Shown: piece after piece, positions 11,339 through 23,198 of the stretch
Layout: each line of letters opens with the position of its first letter
How positions within the stretch are numbered: the stretch's first letter is position 1
Assembly (NCBI GenBank): GCA_034440635.1
Contig: JAOTON010002232.1
Coordinates: forward strand, 394,001 to 458,000
Reading direction: 5' to 3'
Source: Lepas anatifera
Lineage: Eukaryota > Arthropoda > Thecostraca > Lepadidae
DNA length: 64,000 nt
Position numbers and translations under genes: made by a program
Notes under the pieces: model-generated
Told to the model about the DNA's origin: nothing
Databases searched by the model: none
Seen by the model: only the letters and a program-made list of their open reading frames with translations

Positions 11339-12029
11339 ATAAAAAAGGAAGAGCCTTTGGAAAATGTGCAGCCGCATTCTGTACATTTTTTATCGAACTT
11401 TAAATATGCTCCTCCAGGGCTTTATGAGTAATTTTCGATTTTCCGATCTTACAAACACTCGCAAATTATTCAAGGAGCTCTCGAGGAGCATTTATACGTT
11501 TTCACATATTCGAAATCAGCACTTTTTTCCTTCCAACGATGTAACGTTGACGCAATTGCGCACACATTGCCTTCCAACGAACCGTGCGATACGAGTGTTC
11601 AGCTTTTGATCATCGTCAAGATAATTACGGAAATATGAGCTAGGTTTCGATGCCCAGCTGTTTTTTGGGACTGCTAACAGGCGAGACCACTTGGGAAAAG
11701 TTGCCCGTCCGATTTAGACTTCCATGGCCTGACACGAAGCAATGGCCACCATCCTGATGTGTGCTCGGCAGCACAGTATAGCCACAGGCCCATAGGCGGA
11801 TCCAGGATTGCCGATCGTGGGGTGCACCTTCCCGGAGGGGGAGGGGGCGCCACTTATGACCGGAAAAACCTATCGGGTGGGCGCCAAATCCTATCGGTGG
11901 GCGCCGACTTTCGTATCCTGGGGGGTGGGAAGCGACATTTCAGGGGGCGCCATCGACCTTTCAGGGGGCGCCATCGACCTTTCAGGGGGCGCCGAGGGTC
12001 GATCGGGGGGCACGTGCCCCCACCCCTGC

Positions 12030-13610
12030 CCAGTGGCGCAGCCAGGGGGGCACAGGGGCACGTGCCCCCCATCGGTGCCGGGGTGCCCTTTGATTGCCAG
12101 GTGGTGTACCCTCTTTGGGACGTGCCGCTCGAAATTTAGTGCCCTACGCCGTTGAGCCTAGATGGAACTAGACTGCATTTAGCGATTTAAACTATAGTTT
12201 GACAATTAAGTTCCTTTTGGTCAGTTAGGGCATTCTGTCGCCTTTCCAAGCACCCGGGAAGAGTATAGGCATGTAATCCGTTTCCAGATAATGCCTCATC
12301 GTCGCCAATAATCGTACGGGCGGAGCTATTCTGGTGCCTCTTGAGCTCATCTGGTGCCCCTGAGCGCTGGTCTTGGCCCCGGAGCTGATCTGATCCCCTC
12401 GTAGTCAATCTGGTGTCCCCTGGGAAAACAATTTTGCCTTCTGAGCCTATATAATGCTCTCCAAGTTGCCTGATGCCTCCGAGCTTGCCTGGTGCCCCTT
12501 GAGCTGATCTGGGCCCACTGAACTTATTTAATGCCTCCCGTAGTTTATCTACTGTCCAGGGCCGCAGCCAGAGGGAACAGGGGGCACGTGCCCCATTGGT
12601 GCCGGGTGCCCTTTTGATTGCCAGGTGGTGCCCTTTTGATTTGGGCCGTGCCGCTCGAAATTTAGTGCCAGCTACGCCGTTAAACCCAGATGGAACTATA
12701 CCGCATTTAGCGATTTCAACTACTCTATGACAATTAAGTGCCTTTCTGGTCAGCTAAAGCATTCTGTCGCATTTCCAAGCACCCGGGAAGAGTATAGGCA
12801 CGTAATCCGTTTCCAAGTAATGCCTCATCGTCACCAATAATCGTACGGGCGCAGCTCATCTGGTGCCCCTGGAGCTGATCATGTGCCCTCTGAGCTGATC
12901 TGGTGCCCTCGTAGTCAATCTGGTGCCCTCCTGAGAAAATAAGTGTGCCTTCTGAACCTATATAATACTCTCTGAGTTAGTTTGATGCCCCCGAGCTTGC
13001 CTGGTGTCCTTTAAGCTGTTTTAGTGCCCTTGAGCTGATCCGGGCCCTGAGCTTATTTAATGCCTCCCGGAGTTGATCTACTGTCCAGGGGTGCAGCCAG
13101 GGGGCACATGGGGCACGTGCCTCATCACTGCCGGGGTGCCCTTTTGATTGTCAGGCGGTGTACCTGATTTGGGCCGTGCCGCTCGAAATTTAGTGCCCTA
13201 CGCCGTTAAACCCAGATGGAACTAGACCGCATTTAGCGATTTCAACTACTGTATGACAATTAAGTGCCCTTTTGGTCAGCTAGGGCATTCTGTCACCTTT
13301 CAAGCACCCGGGAAGAGTATGGGCACCTAGTATGTGTCCACCTAATGCCTCATCGTCGCCAATAATTGTACGGATGAAGCTAATCTGGTGCTCCTTGAGC
13401 TCATCTCGTGGCCTCTCAGCCGGTCTTGATCCCTTGAGCTGATTGCTTGCCCTCTAAGCTGATCTGGTGCCCCTGAGTCAATCAGTGCCCCACTGAGCAA
13501 ATAATTGTGCCTCCTGAACCTATATAATGCCCTCTGAGTTAGTCTAATGCCTCCGAGCTTTCTTGGTGCCCTAATAGCTGATTTAGTGCCCTTGACCTGA
13601 TTAGGGCCCC
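12030..13610 (+). repeat. Three tandem copies of a ~525-bp unit
   Basis: The block running from GGGCACGTGCCCC through GCCGTGCCGCTCGAAATTTA, AAGCACCCGGGAAGAGTAT and CCTCATCGTC to CGTACGG occurs near 12,050, 12,575 and 13,105. The unit is about 525-530 bp with base changes and small indels between copies. It lies inside the hAT-like element. Confidence 0.75.
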
Positions 13611-14660
13611 GAGCTGATATCATGCCTCCCCAAGTTGATTCTGTCTCTTAAGTCAATATGGTGCCTCTTCAGCTGATTAGGTCCCCTCAGTTGATTATTG
13701 ATCTCTCCTTAGATAGCCTGAGGCTCCCTGAGCTGGATTGGTGAGCCCTGAGCCCACCTTGTGTCCCATGAGCTGTTATGTTGCTCCTGAGCTGATTTAG
13801 GCTCTTGCCATAGTCTGGGGGCTGGGGCTGATCTGGCCCCGAGCGGATCGATCTGGTGCCACCTGAGATGCGCTAATGCCCTGAGTCGATCTGGTGCCTC
13901 CTGAGCCCATCTGATGCCCTCTGAGCTAGTCTGGTCCCCTGAGCTAGTCTGGTGCCCTTTAAGCTGATCTGGGCCTCCTTACGTGATTTCATGAGCAGCT
14001 ATAAAGCCTTGAGCTGAGCCGGGCCCACAGGGCTGATGAGGGCCCCTGAGATGGTATGGGGCTCCTGAGCTAATTAAGTGCCTCCTGACTTGATCTGGTA
14101 TTCCCGGCTGATCTGGGCCCCGAGCTGGTCGGAGACCACTGATCTGATTGTTTGTCCCCGAGGCTGATCTGGTGCCCTATGGGCTGATCTGGTGTTCCCT
14201 GAGCAGCTCTGGGACTTTTGAACGCTTGGGCCCCGAGCTGGTGAGGGATTCCTGAGCTGATTTAGTGGCCCTGACTTGATCTTCCCTGACCTGACTTGAG
14301 GCTCCTGAACTGATCTGGGGCCCCAGAGCTGATCTGGGGCCCAAGAGCGGATCTAGGTTCTGAGGGTACCCTGAGCTGGTCTGGGCGCTGAGATTGTGGG
14401 CCCTTAAGTTGACTTGAGGCCCCTGAGGTGATCTGGCGCCTTAAACTGTTCTGGGGCTTCTTGAACTGGTTTAAGGCCCTATGAGCCTATATGTGGCCCA
14501 TTGAGCTAGTCTGATGACCTCATCTCTGGGACCAATGATCTAGTCTAGTCCCTGGGTGAAGCATGAGCTGCTTTGTGGCCCTGATCTACATCAGGGGCCT
14601 CTGAGGTGGTCCTGAATAGACAGATAATAAGAACACAAGGCCAACTCCCATCATCTCAGG
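13610..14660. repeat. Degenerate GAGCTGATCTGG(G)GCCCC repeats
   Basis: Dozens of imperfect 16-25 bp units carry a GAGCTGATCTGG core and a variable GGTGCC/GGGCCCC linker. They continue the 3' part of the 525-bp units. Frames through the block are not coding-like. Confidence 0.65.
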
Positions 14661-14669
14661 CGGGGTCAC

Positions 14670-15600
14670 TGAGCTAGTCTAGTCACTGGAGGCACAACTG
14701 GGGGGGGGGAAGCTGCTCTGGATGCCTCTGATCCACACTTGGGGGCCCCAGAGGTGGTCTTGAATAGATGGGGAATAAAAACACAATGGAAACTCCCCTT
14801 GTAAAACGGAGCTAACAAGGAATGAGGAATCTCTAAAATGGCTTGTGACACCTAGGCACCCCTGGTTATATAAATTGCTTATTATACTGGTGGATTCTGG
14901 GAAGGCATGATAAAAGGCATGTGCCCCTGAGCTCAGAGCACAGTACCTAAACCAGGATTTCTACTAATCAATTTAAATGAAGAACTAGTTTTCCAATTTT
15001 AGCCCTGTCACACCCCATCCAAACCACCGGCCTGTTCACCATTTTTTACTCTTAACTGGGACCGATCCTTGAGAATATGGAACTTAATTAACACGTTCAA
15101 AGGTATCTCCCAAATTTTTCCGGCAGCAAAAATGTATTCTTCCAAAGACACTATGCGACTCCTCGTCCGGCGATTGTGGGAGGCAAGGAACTTAATCCGC
15201 GTTCTGCCAGGGCTCACTCGTCACGACAAAACCAGTGGGCATAACAAATGAATTTTCGACTCCAATATGCTTAACCTGCACATTGTAACAGATATCACAT
15301 GCTCCGTGATTTCTCTGATGTTCAGTACTTGCATGAGTTGGCTGATTTGTTCTTAAATCTATCCAAAACAGTCGTGTTTTGGCTACTTCGATGATATTTT
15401 GGTGATATTTTTCCTTTCTTTTCGGTTTTAATCGCGTTTTCCTTTCCTTCAATGATTTATTTGCATTTTTATTGAACCAAAGATGTCCAAAATGATATAA
15501 ACAAAGATATAGTAAGTTTTAGGTTACGTTAAAGGTGCCCTTTTTCCCCGGGGTGCCCCTCAAGTTGGTGTCCCCCATACCAAAGCTCTGGCTGGCCCTG
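14670..15600. other. Unassigned interior of the hAT-like element
   Basis: AT-richer sequence between the low-complexity block and the right TIR. Short open frames on both strands show no recognisable motif. Confidence 0.4.
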
Positions 15601-15624
15601 CCCTGCCCCCTGGATCCGCCTATG

Positions 15625-16256
15625 CGCAGGCCAGACACTGCGGCGCAGTATAGCTACAGGCCAGACACTGCGGCGCAGTATAGCTGCAGGCTACACACTG
15701 CAGCACAGTATAGCCGCAGGCCAGACACTGCGGCGCAGTATAGCCGCAGGCCAGACACTGCGGCGCAGTATAGCCGCAGGCCAGACACTGCGGCGCAGTA
15801 TAGCCGCAGGACCAGACCCTACGGCGCACTATAGCCGCAGGCCAGACACTGCGGCGCACTATAGCCGCAGGCCAGACACGGCGGCGCAGTATAGCCGCAG
15901 GCCAGACACTGCGGCGCAGTATAGCAGCAGGCCAGACACTGCGGCGCAGTATAGCCGCAGGCCTGACACTGCGGCGCAGTATAGCCGCAGGCCAGACACT
16001 GCGGCGCAGTATAGCCGCAGGCCAGACACTGCGGCGCAGTATAGCCGCAGGTCAGACCCTACGGCGCACTATAGCCGCAGGCCAGACACTGCGGCGCAGT
16101 ATAGCCGCAGGCCAGACACTGCGGCGCAGTATAGCCGCAGGCCAGACACTGCGGCGCAGTATAGCCGCAGGCCAAACACGGCGGCGCAGTATAGCCGCAG
16201 GCCAGACACTGCGGCGCAGTATAGCCGCAGGCCAGACACAGCAGCGCAGTATACCC
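15625..16256. repeat. 30-bp minisatellite, about 21 units
   Basis: The unit is GCCAGACACTGCGGCGCAG plus TATAGCCGCAG. Most units are nearly identical, while a few differ (CCTACGGCGCACTATAG variants at about 15,818 and 16,054). Because 30 is divisible by three, every frame reads as a 10-residue peptide repeat; this is a by-product rather than evidence of coding. One stranded, diverged unit lies on the far side of the hAT-like insertion at about 11,764-11,790. Confidence 0.9.
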
Positions 16257-17900
16257 GTGCCGGTACTGGGTGAGTGTGCGTGGCAACATGCATGTATGTA
16301 CATACGTCTATCGCCCTTATTCCACGATGAGTCATGGTGAGCTGTCAGGGTTCCACCGGGCTGTCACACTGCTGGCACGCGTGGAGCTCACAGACAGGGG
16401 CACCCCGCAAAGGGCAATCGCGGTCCGACTGTTACCGGCTCCAGGTAGAGCCCGAGGTTGGGAACCGGTATGGTTTGCAGCTATGCCGCGGTGCGCGGCT
16501 GCTAAGAGGTGGGCGCGGTCTACCTGCTTGACTTCATTTAGGTTGTCTTTGCAGCAGGAGGAAGGCCGTCCCAGGCTCGTTGTTTTCCAGCTTCTGACTC
16601 GTCAGGCAGGATAGACCACTGTCAAGACCTGAAATCGTTCAACCATAGGCACACATTTCCCTGGGGAAGCAGCACTTGAATGCCCGGGTAACAGTGACGA
16701 GTGAAGAGCATGCATTGAATGACGTACCTAGCATGGTAGGGAGACATTTCCATTTACCTAGCCAGCCAGGATTGATGCTAGAAAGCTTTCAGTTTTGACA
16801 TGAGGGATATTGCCGTCGTGTACAAGATGTCCTCTCTGGTTAAAGCAGATCCCTATAGCTGCGAAAGGCATCCATGTGTGTTCCGGAAACACGTGAATGT
16901 TCATTATATGCCTGTTATAGACGATATATGTTGTTATAGACGATGAGTGCATGGACATAAAGACTTCGCATGGTGTCTTTGGCATCACGACCATTTTAGC
17001 GAAAAATAACAATGAAATCATATATCGATACGTGGCAGAAAAACACACCTCTAGTAGCAAGTTCAATCAGGTTACATAGCGCGATCACCTTCATATCACC
17101 GACAATCAAAGCACTACCTGACACATTATCTCCCACACGCTTACACGAGCAGACTTATCCCGACACGATACCAGTGAACACACGAGCTCTGGTGCAACTC
17201 GTAACACCAGCACCATACGCTTTATCACACAACAGGCCCCAGCAGTGCCGCCACTGTTACTATTGGCTAGGGGTGTGGCAGAGCGGCGGCCCGGGGCAAC
17301 ATGGACGCCCCACGTAATCATTGGTTGCCAACGGTTGGAAATGACAGACGATTCCATGCCATGGGCTAGCATATTTAACATCCCGCCCCAACCAGCCATC
17401 GAAGCCCACCGGGGTAGAAGGGGGGCCGCTCGGTCCTGCTGTGGAAGTGTCTGCCCTGGTCCCTGGTCCCGGGTCCAATGACAGACCGTTGATGAGACTG
17501 GCACTGGCCTCGCTCCGAAGCCGGGCGCGCCTGCGCCCAACGGTAGCTTGCCAGCGCCACAGTTGCCGCTGTCGTGGAGATGCGACAGCACCGAGTCACC
17601 CCAGGACACAGAGAGGCGCCACGTGGGGGCACGCTGCCGACGTCAGCGGGGTCTCACGGTGGCACGGCACTCCACAGACACGCGTCACGTTAGGGCACGG
17701 AGTCGGCGTCAGCGGGGTCTCACTGTGCCATCGCGCTTCAACGAGAGCCACAGGTATGAGCGGCACCATAACCTGTGTCTCTCACAGGCGCGCACGTTCC
17801 GCACCTGCAGCGATTTTCAGGACCGGCCTGCTCTCACCACAGGGTTCACAGTTCGGCACCGGTGCACCGCCATCGCCTGCCGTGCTGACAAGACCACTAC
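16257..17900. other. Flank between minisatellite and EMC6; 3' region of EMC6
   Basis: No gene was recognised. The part next to 17,908 should contain the EMC6 3' UTR, but no canonical AATAAA was found on the minus strand. Open frames at 16,270-16,614 and 17,106-17,609 show no family resemblance. Confidence 0.4.
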
Positions 17901-17907
17901 AGCGGCA

Positions 17908-19714
17908 TCAGTAGACGTGCACCATACCATAGAGGAATACCCAGAAGAGGACATAGGTGAACATGCCGGAGAAGAGGCCGCCGGTGAGGAGGGAGCGTCG
18001 GCTGACGAAGAACTGGTTCCAGGAGCGGCCGGCCTTCACCAGCAGCAGCAGCTGTCGGGCGCCGAACAGGTCACAGACTGTCCGGGCCCCGACTCAGCAC
18101 AGGGCCGTCACACCGCCAATATTGGCCTCGGAGCAGCAACGTCGGGCATCATTGACATACATACATGACGGAAAATGGGGACGGGGAACTTAGACACAAC
18201 ATTACAAATACACAATTTCGCTTAAGAGATGGGAAAATGGCACTTAATAGACTCGGCAAGCTCCACGATGTGTACCTACTGATAGGTGGTCCGATACGGA
18301 TCGTATTTTGACCATGTAAACCAAGTCAATGTCAGCACCGCAATGAAGAAAACTGACCTTTAGGGAACTTAAACAGTGGCGGATCCAGATAGGAAATACA
18401 TTTGTCCCCCTAACGAACAAGCTCGGGACAAAACCATATTTCTGTCCCTCCCCCAAAGCTGCCGACACTTTGCTACGGTTTCTTTTCAGTTTATATGCAG
18501 GGGGATGGGTGGCTTAGTGGGTAACATCTTTGCCTTCTAATACACCGGTCCCGGGTTCAAGTCCCGGCAGAGCCTCTGAATAAGTTGATCTGATCCCCTA
18601 AATCCCTATGACCTTGGCAGTTGGTGCGTCGTTAAACCCCGACCATAATCATAGTTTAAATGCAAGGTTTTGGTGCTTCAACTGAACCAGTCAACGTCAG
18701 TGTAGACATTGCGCCTTGGTCCTCTTGATGTATAAAATCGCTTTGGAGTGAATCATTCTTGGGTAGCAAAGCAAGCATCTCTTGGCCACATTTTTACCCC
18801 GTGACATTTTTGGGAGGCGGGGGGGGGCTTTTCGACTTGGATTTGACCTACACAACCTATCAGCCAGTCAAATTGTGGCTAAATCTTTCATCAGGTGACA
18901 TTCTGTCTTCTTCTTTTCTTTCGAACTTGGTTCGGCCCCCTACCCAACCTGCCGACTAAGACTGCCACAAGACTTAACAATAATAAGTGAGTAAATAAAC
19001 AATAATTAACTTCAGCATGGCACCAGTCTGAAATTAGATGTTATACTGCCTACCTCCAAAAACAATTGAAGATTTTTATATAGTCTGCAACTATGTTCTC
19101 AGCAAAACCCTGATCTGAACTAAACCAGAAATGGAAATCGTTCTACATTGTCGATTGGGCGCTACGAAAAATAAACAGCACTCATCACACACACGCACAC
19201 AGCGAGCTGCCGACGGGGCGTGGCGCAAGGTATTGAGGTGCAAAAGTAAAGAGCGTATGTGATTTCTCCAGACTCAGTGCGAAGGACGTAAACAGCCTGA
19301 GGGGTGAGAGGCGAAGCCTGAACTTAAAAGCTGTCTCGGAGAGCAAACAGCAAACCCACACCAAATCTATGAATATTTCCCCAGGCCCACGCCAGCAAAG
19401 AGATCGAAGATAAAAACAAACTTATGTAAAGCCCCCAACTTTTGGGGTGGGGGGTGGGTGGAGGCATCCCCATTGTTCTCAAGTTAGGAAGACTATGTCT
19501 CTTAATTTCCGACACCCACGTGCGTCACCACACCAAACCCTAGCCGCGCTCCGGTCCTCACCCATAGCGTGAGGTTGCAAACTAGGAAGAAGCCGAAGCC
19601 GTAGAGTCCGGTGAAGCCGAGCACGCCGGCCGTGGAGCCACCCAGCGCCGCCATCGAGGTGCGACAGTACTCGATGACAGCCGCGTTACTCCGCACCGCC
19701 ATGTCGCTGTACAT
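17908..19714 (-). CDS. EMC6: ER membrane protein complex subunit 6 (EMC6), two coding exons
   Basis: EMC6 is a small multi-pass subunit of the ER membrane insertase EMC, which inserts and stabilises membrane proteins. Coding exons on the minus strand are 19,714-19,562 and 18,051-17,908. The donor is TGG|GTGAGG, the acceptor CCCGACAG|CTG, phase 0, with an intron of 1,510 bp. The first exon gives the conserved block [11 protein letters not shown] followed by [13 protein letters not shown]. The second gives [24 protein letters not shown] and the very conserved C-terminus [17 protein letters not shown]. Across the splice the segment from GLYGF to VKAG has exactly the spacing of animal EMC6. From Met at 19,714 the protein is 98 aa, slightly shorter than the roughly 110 aa I recall for vertebrates. 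The true N-terminus may lie further upstream, in frame, or in another exon: a CTGCAG acceptor-like site sits just 5' of this Met. A minisatellite abuts the start. Confidence 0.9.
18374..18965 (+). mobile_element. hAT-like relic (CAGTGGCGGATCCAG end) in the EMC6 intron, split by a SINE
   Basis: The stretch begins CAGTGGCGGATCCAGATAGG and shares GAACAAGCTCGGGACAAA, the GGTTTTGGTGCTTCAACT phrase and CCCCGTGACATTTTT with 4,588-4,950. A SINE sits in the middle and a SINE target duplication separates the two halves. No intact second terminus is visible. Confidence 0.45.
18488..18664 (+). mobile_element. tRNA-derived SINE with target duplication
   Basis: Direct repeats AGTTTATATGCA (18,488-18,499) and AGTTTAAATGCA (18,653-18,664) flank a body of about 153 bp. 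The body has an RNA polymerase III A box TGGCTTAGTGGG, a B box GGTTCAAGTCC and a tail CGTTAAACCCC. The same SINE occurs at 53,924-54,111. The B-box and A-box spacing is tRNA-like, but the body does not fold as a full tRNA gene. Confidence 0.8.
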
Positions 19715-19940
19715 GGTCGTGTCTGCAGCGGATAGGGATGAACTGTACTCACTCGTGTCTGCCGCACACAGGGCCGACCCACACATGGTCGTGTCTGACA
19801 CACACATAAGGCCGACCTGCACACAATCATGTCTGACGCACACAGGGCCGACCTACACATGGTCGTGGCTGCCGCACCAGGGCCAACCTGCACACAGCCA
19901 TGTCTGACGCACACAGGGCCGGCCTACACATGGTCGTATG
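19715..19940. repeat. ~42-bp minisatellite at the 5' end of EMC6
   Basis: About five diverged units of GGGCCGACCTACACATGGTC + GTGTCTGAC.CACACA type. The ACATGGTCGTGTCTG core of the unit also covers the putative EMC6 start codon (antisense CAT at 19,712-19,714), so several in-frame ATGs exist further upstream. Confidence 0.65.
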
Positions 19941-20683
19941 TCACATTAGAGAAAATAGGCCAAAATTTCGCCATTTTGAAGGTAGCGTGGCCCCTCTGGA
20001 TCCGCTAGTAATTCAAATCTGAAGATATAGATTTGGGTCCCGCACACATTTTTACGACAATGGTAGCGCTTTGTGGAATTTATTAATCATCATCATTATA
20101 TTTCATTAAAATTTAAGACATTTGAAAAATTCTATATTCTTAAATATTTTTAATATAAACTCATAAACAAAATATGGATCAAATAAGTGAATTTTTTCTT
20201 TAATATCTGACCTTCTGTATTCCCCACATTAAAATTTCACAGCTTCCTTTAAAGTTAATGGTGTGTGGGGAGCGCATATGCTCTTGAGATATTTACTTGC
20301 TTAATTCTTTACTTGGAAATTAAGCTCATGGAAGAATGTGTTAAACTTTGATTTCTGTCTTATTTCATGGCTAAACATGAAAGAACACTCTACAGTTAAG
20401 TATGATCCACTTTATCTGTGATTTTACACATTTTTGCAGTTGGATGTACTATGCAAGCAGTTGCAGGAACCATGTAGGTGCGCCTATCAGACTTCCATGG
20501 ACACACTTAAAAATCACTGCCACACTACCTAGATAAGTATAATAAAGTGATCAATACACCTAAGGAGTTGAATGCTAAAAGTCTTCAAGCTCAACCAGTG
20601 TGCAAAGTATGGCACTTTCAACGAGATCTCGTCCGTGCGAGTGACCTTCGAGGCAGGAGCGAGTGGTGCGAATTTTACTACCC

Positions 20684-22019
20684 GGGCCCCATTTCATAAA
20701 AGGCGTAACTTATGCTTATAGCGTAGAAGTAGCATAATGCAGCGTAGAAAGTGAATAATACACCACAATCTTGTTTCACAAACATGCAGCGTAAAATACA
20801 ACTTCTTGCAAAGTTACGCTGCTCTAAACTACGCTGTACTGGAATTCAGCGTAGAATATTGCCAATATTGTTTCATATAGCAGACAACATGTACGTTGAA
20901 TATGTAAAACACGCCTGAAAAGCTACGCAAGATATAGCAGCGTAACATTTATCAGACAATAAAGCAAAACATGAAAAATATATAATTTCTTATGGAATTC
21001 TGAATCTGAAGCAAAATTAGACAGTGTAGTGAAGGACAAAAAGAGTCATGAATGTAAAATAAACTTAAATGGAAGTGTGTGCAAGTTTTTCCTTGCACAG
21101 GTATAAAGTGCAAGTTGCACATGCCAAATTGAGCTGATATGTAGAGTTCTACGGCCATTTGATATGCCAAAAATGATGATAGCTATTGATGCAAATACAC
21201 AGGAAAGCTGACATTGATTTTTACTTTGACTTTCTGCCGTTACTGTTATTTTACAGTCTAGCGAGGACAGAACCCTAGATAGGCTGACACTGACAAAGTG
21301 TTATATGGAGTCTATGGAGGGTAAAAATTCAATTTAAGGTATCTGTCACCAACAAAATCCAAGTATCTCTACTGAGGCCTCTGGCGAAAATGATGTATAC
21401 CTAGGTACCTAAGTACCAGCATCTTGATCTTGTTATTCTTCAAAGATGTTTACTCACTATTCCTTTCCCAGTTTCACGAAATTATAAGGTTCACAGACCT
21501 TTCACAGTTCACTCATGATAAGTAAACACAACTCACCTAAAATTCTACTGAAATACACTCGCACAACAATAAAATAACCTTTTTAGGACCTTCTTGACAT
21601 AACTACCTAAAAAAATTAGGTACAGCCCTACATTTAAAGGCCTTGGTACAGCCAAAAACAAATACGTCGTATTTTCATTGCGCCAGCTGATAGTGCGTCT
21701 TCCGCCGCAGTATTTGTAATAGTACATTAGAAACTTAACAATCGAATAAGAGCAAATAGGTACAATAATTTTCATTCACATAATTTATTGAAAAATATAT
21801 ATGCGATTTTTCATGTTAATAAAGCAGTTACACGCCATATTTGAAAGGGTAAATTCCATTCTGGAATTGGGCGTAATTCACGCTGCATTTGATATCTCGC
21901 CGCTTTCGCGTTAATGTCACCGCTCTTTGTGAAACGTGATTCTGAGTACGGCGTAACTTTGCAGGTTAATGTGGTTGTAAAACACGCCGCATTTCTACAA
22001 CTTTTATGAAACGGGGCCC
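20684..22019 (+). mobile_element. 1.34-kb TIR element, GGGCCCCRTTTCATAAAAG family (copy 1)
   Basis: The left end GGGCCCCATTTCATAAAAG is mirrored by CTTTTATGAAACGGGGCCC at the right. Near-identical to 37,270-38,582 over its whole length. Subterminal stretches carry repeated GCAGCGTA/TACGCTGC motifs at both ends, suggestive of transposase binding sites. There is no long open frame, so it is non-autonomous. A clear target duplication could not be assigned because the termini are palindromic. Confidence 0.8.
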
Positions 22020-22246
22020 TAGATGCGAATTTCCGAGACTGGTGAGAGGGTGGCAACACTAAAAATGAGCAAAATCATCATCATCATCATCATCAGCTTT
22101 TTTATTTCATTTTTTATGTACAGACAGGGAACAGAAGTGAATGAAGGGACCAGCAAAAAAAGACATGAGCGAAGCAAAGCAATAACGAGCAACAGAATGG
22201 AAACTTCACAGGCACACAGTAAAAGCAAAAGGAAGTAAGCGACCAG

Positions 22247-22286
22247 TATTATATTATATTATATTATATTATATTATATTATATTA
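22247..22286. repeat. (ATATT)n microsatellite
   Basis: About eight perfect tandem pentamers, immediately beside AT/AG-rich sequence (22,290-22,640) that holds nothing recognisable. Confidence 0.9.
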
Positions 22287-22799
22287 GAGCACAAGTGTAA
22301 CATAGGTAGAAGAAACAAAATATAAACTCCAAGCAAGAAGCAGCAATCAGGGAACGAGAAAACAAACAGAAAAAGTGATACAAAACAGAGAAAAAACAGA
22401 GATGAGCATTACAGAACGAACTGAACAGAAACATAACACCAAAACACACTAAAAAGCAAAATAAAGTTACAGCGAACAAAACAGGGGACAGAACAAAAAA
22501 TAACAAGGCTAAGTTATAAGTGGAGGAAGAAGTGGAGGAAAGTGGAGGAAAAAATTATAGGAAGAAGCACAGGAAGAAGGGAAAAAATTGACTAAAAATA
22601 AAAACTGTTACACACCTGCGCCATTTAGACAATACGCACCACATTGGCCGCAAAAAATGTGTTTGAAATTATGTTTTTGAAAACTGATGGGAAAATTCAA
22701 CAAATATGGATAGTCCAAACTAAAACGATAGTACTTTGGCGGGTTTACAACTATACACGTATATTGACACTACGGCGTTACATGAAGCATACAGAGACC

Positions 22800-22945
22800 C
22801 TAAGAACTCGCCCCGGCCGGCTGAGGTGGACAAATAAAATTTATAAAGCGAAGGCGCCGAGCCCCGAACCCGTGACCGCCGACGGCGCGAGCGCTCTAAA
22901 TTACACCCAGACGGGCACGGGCTCGGAGCCGGCAGACGTCTAACG
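22800..22945 (-). mobile_element. Possible degenerate tRNA-derived SINE
   Basis: On the minus strand a GC-rich stretch has GTAATTTAGAGCGC (A-box-like) followed by CACGGGTTCGGGGCTC (B-box-like) at tRNA-like spacing. No target duplication or second copy is seen, so the call is weak. Confidence 0.25.
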
Positions 22946-23198
22946 GCCGGGTGCGTGGAAAATAAATTATGCATAGTTCCCTTTTGGTAGAGCATGAACT
23001 TAAAATGAGCGAAAGCTTTCAGAGATAGTTACACCGAATGCTGCGTTTTCCTCTCACCGCCATTTATCTTGGATCCCAAAGAACAGTTTCAAATAACTGT
23101 GCCCCAAGACTTTCCACGCTGCCGGACATCACGATATAACGATGTTGCTCTGCACTGCAGGTGCAGACGTTATATAAGCAATTCAATTACAGCGATGG

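Larger units (their letters stand above)
11783..15632. mobile_element. 3.83-kb hAT-like element with 15-bp TIRs and 8-bp target duplication
   Basis: The element (11,791-15,624) starts CATAGGCGGATCCAG and ends with the exact inverse CTGGATCCGCCTATG. It is flanked by CACAGGCC (11,783-11,790) and CGCAGGCC (15,625-15,632), an 8-bp target duplication with one mismatch. Both flanks are pieces of the same 30-bp minisatellite unit, so the element jumped into that array. The inside holds tandem repeats and low-complexity sequence, and no transposase frame is seen. Eight-base duplications and this terminal style point to the hAT superfamily. Confidence 0.7.

Noticed and set aside
15625..16256. CRISPR-like regular array
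   Set aside because: Units are contiguous 30-bp tandem repeats with no unique spacers, in a eukaryotic context.
15535..16303. Open frames with 10-residue repeats on both strands
   Set aside because: Any 30-bp tandem repeat gives periodic frames on all strands; no start context or family match.
16270..16614. Possible Tc1-like transposase N-terminus
   Set aside because: Only a vague ELSGF-R resemblance, with no helix-turn-helix or DDE motif following.
17548..18168. 206-codon + strand open frame
   Set aside because: It is antisense to EMC6 exon 2 and its intron edge; the minus strand encodes the conserved EMC6 C-terminus.
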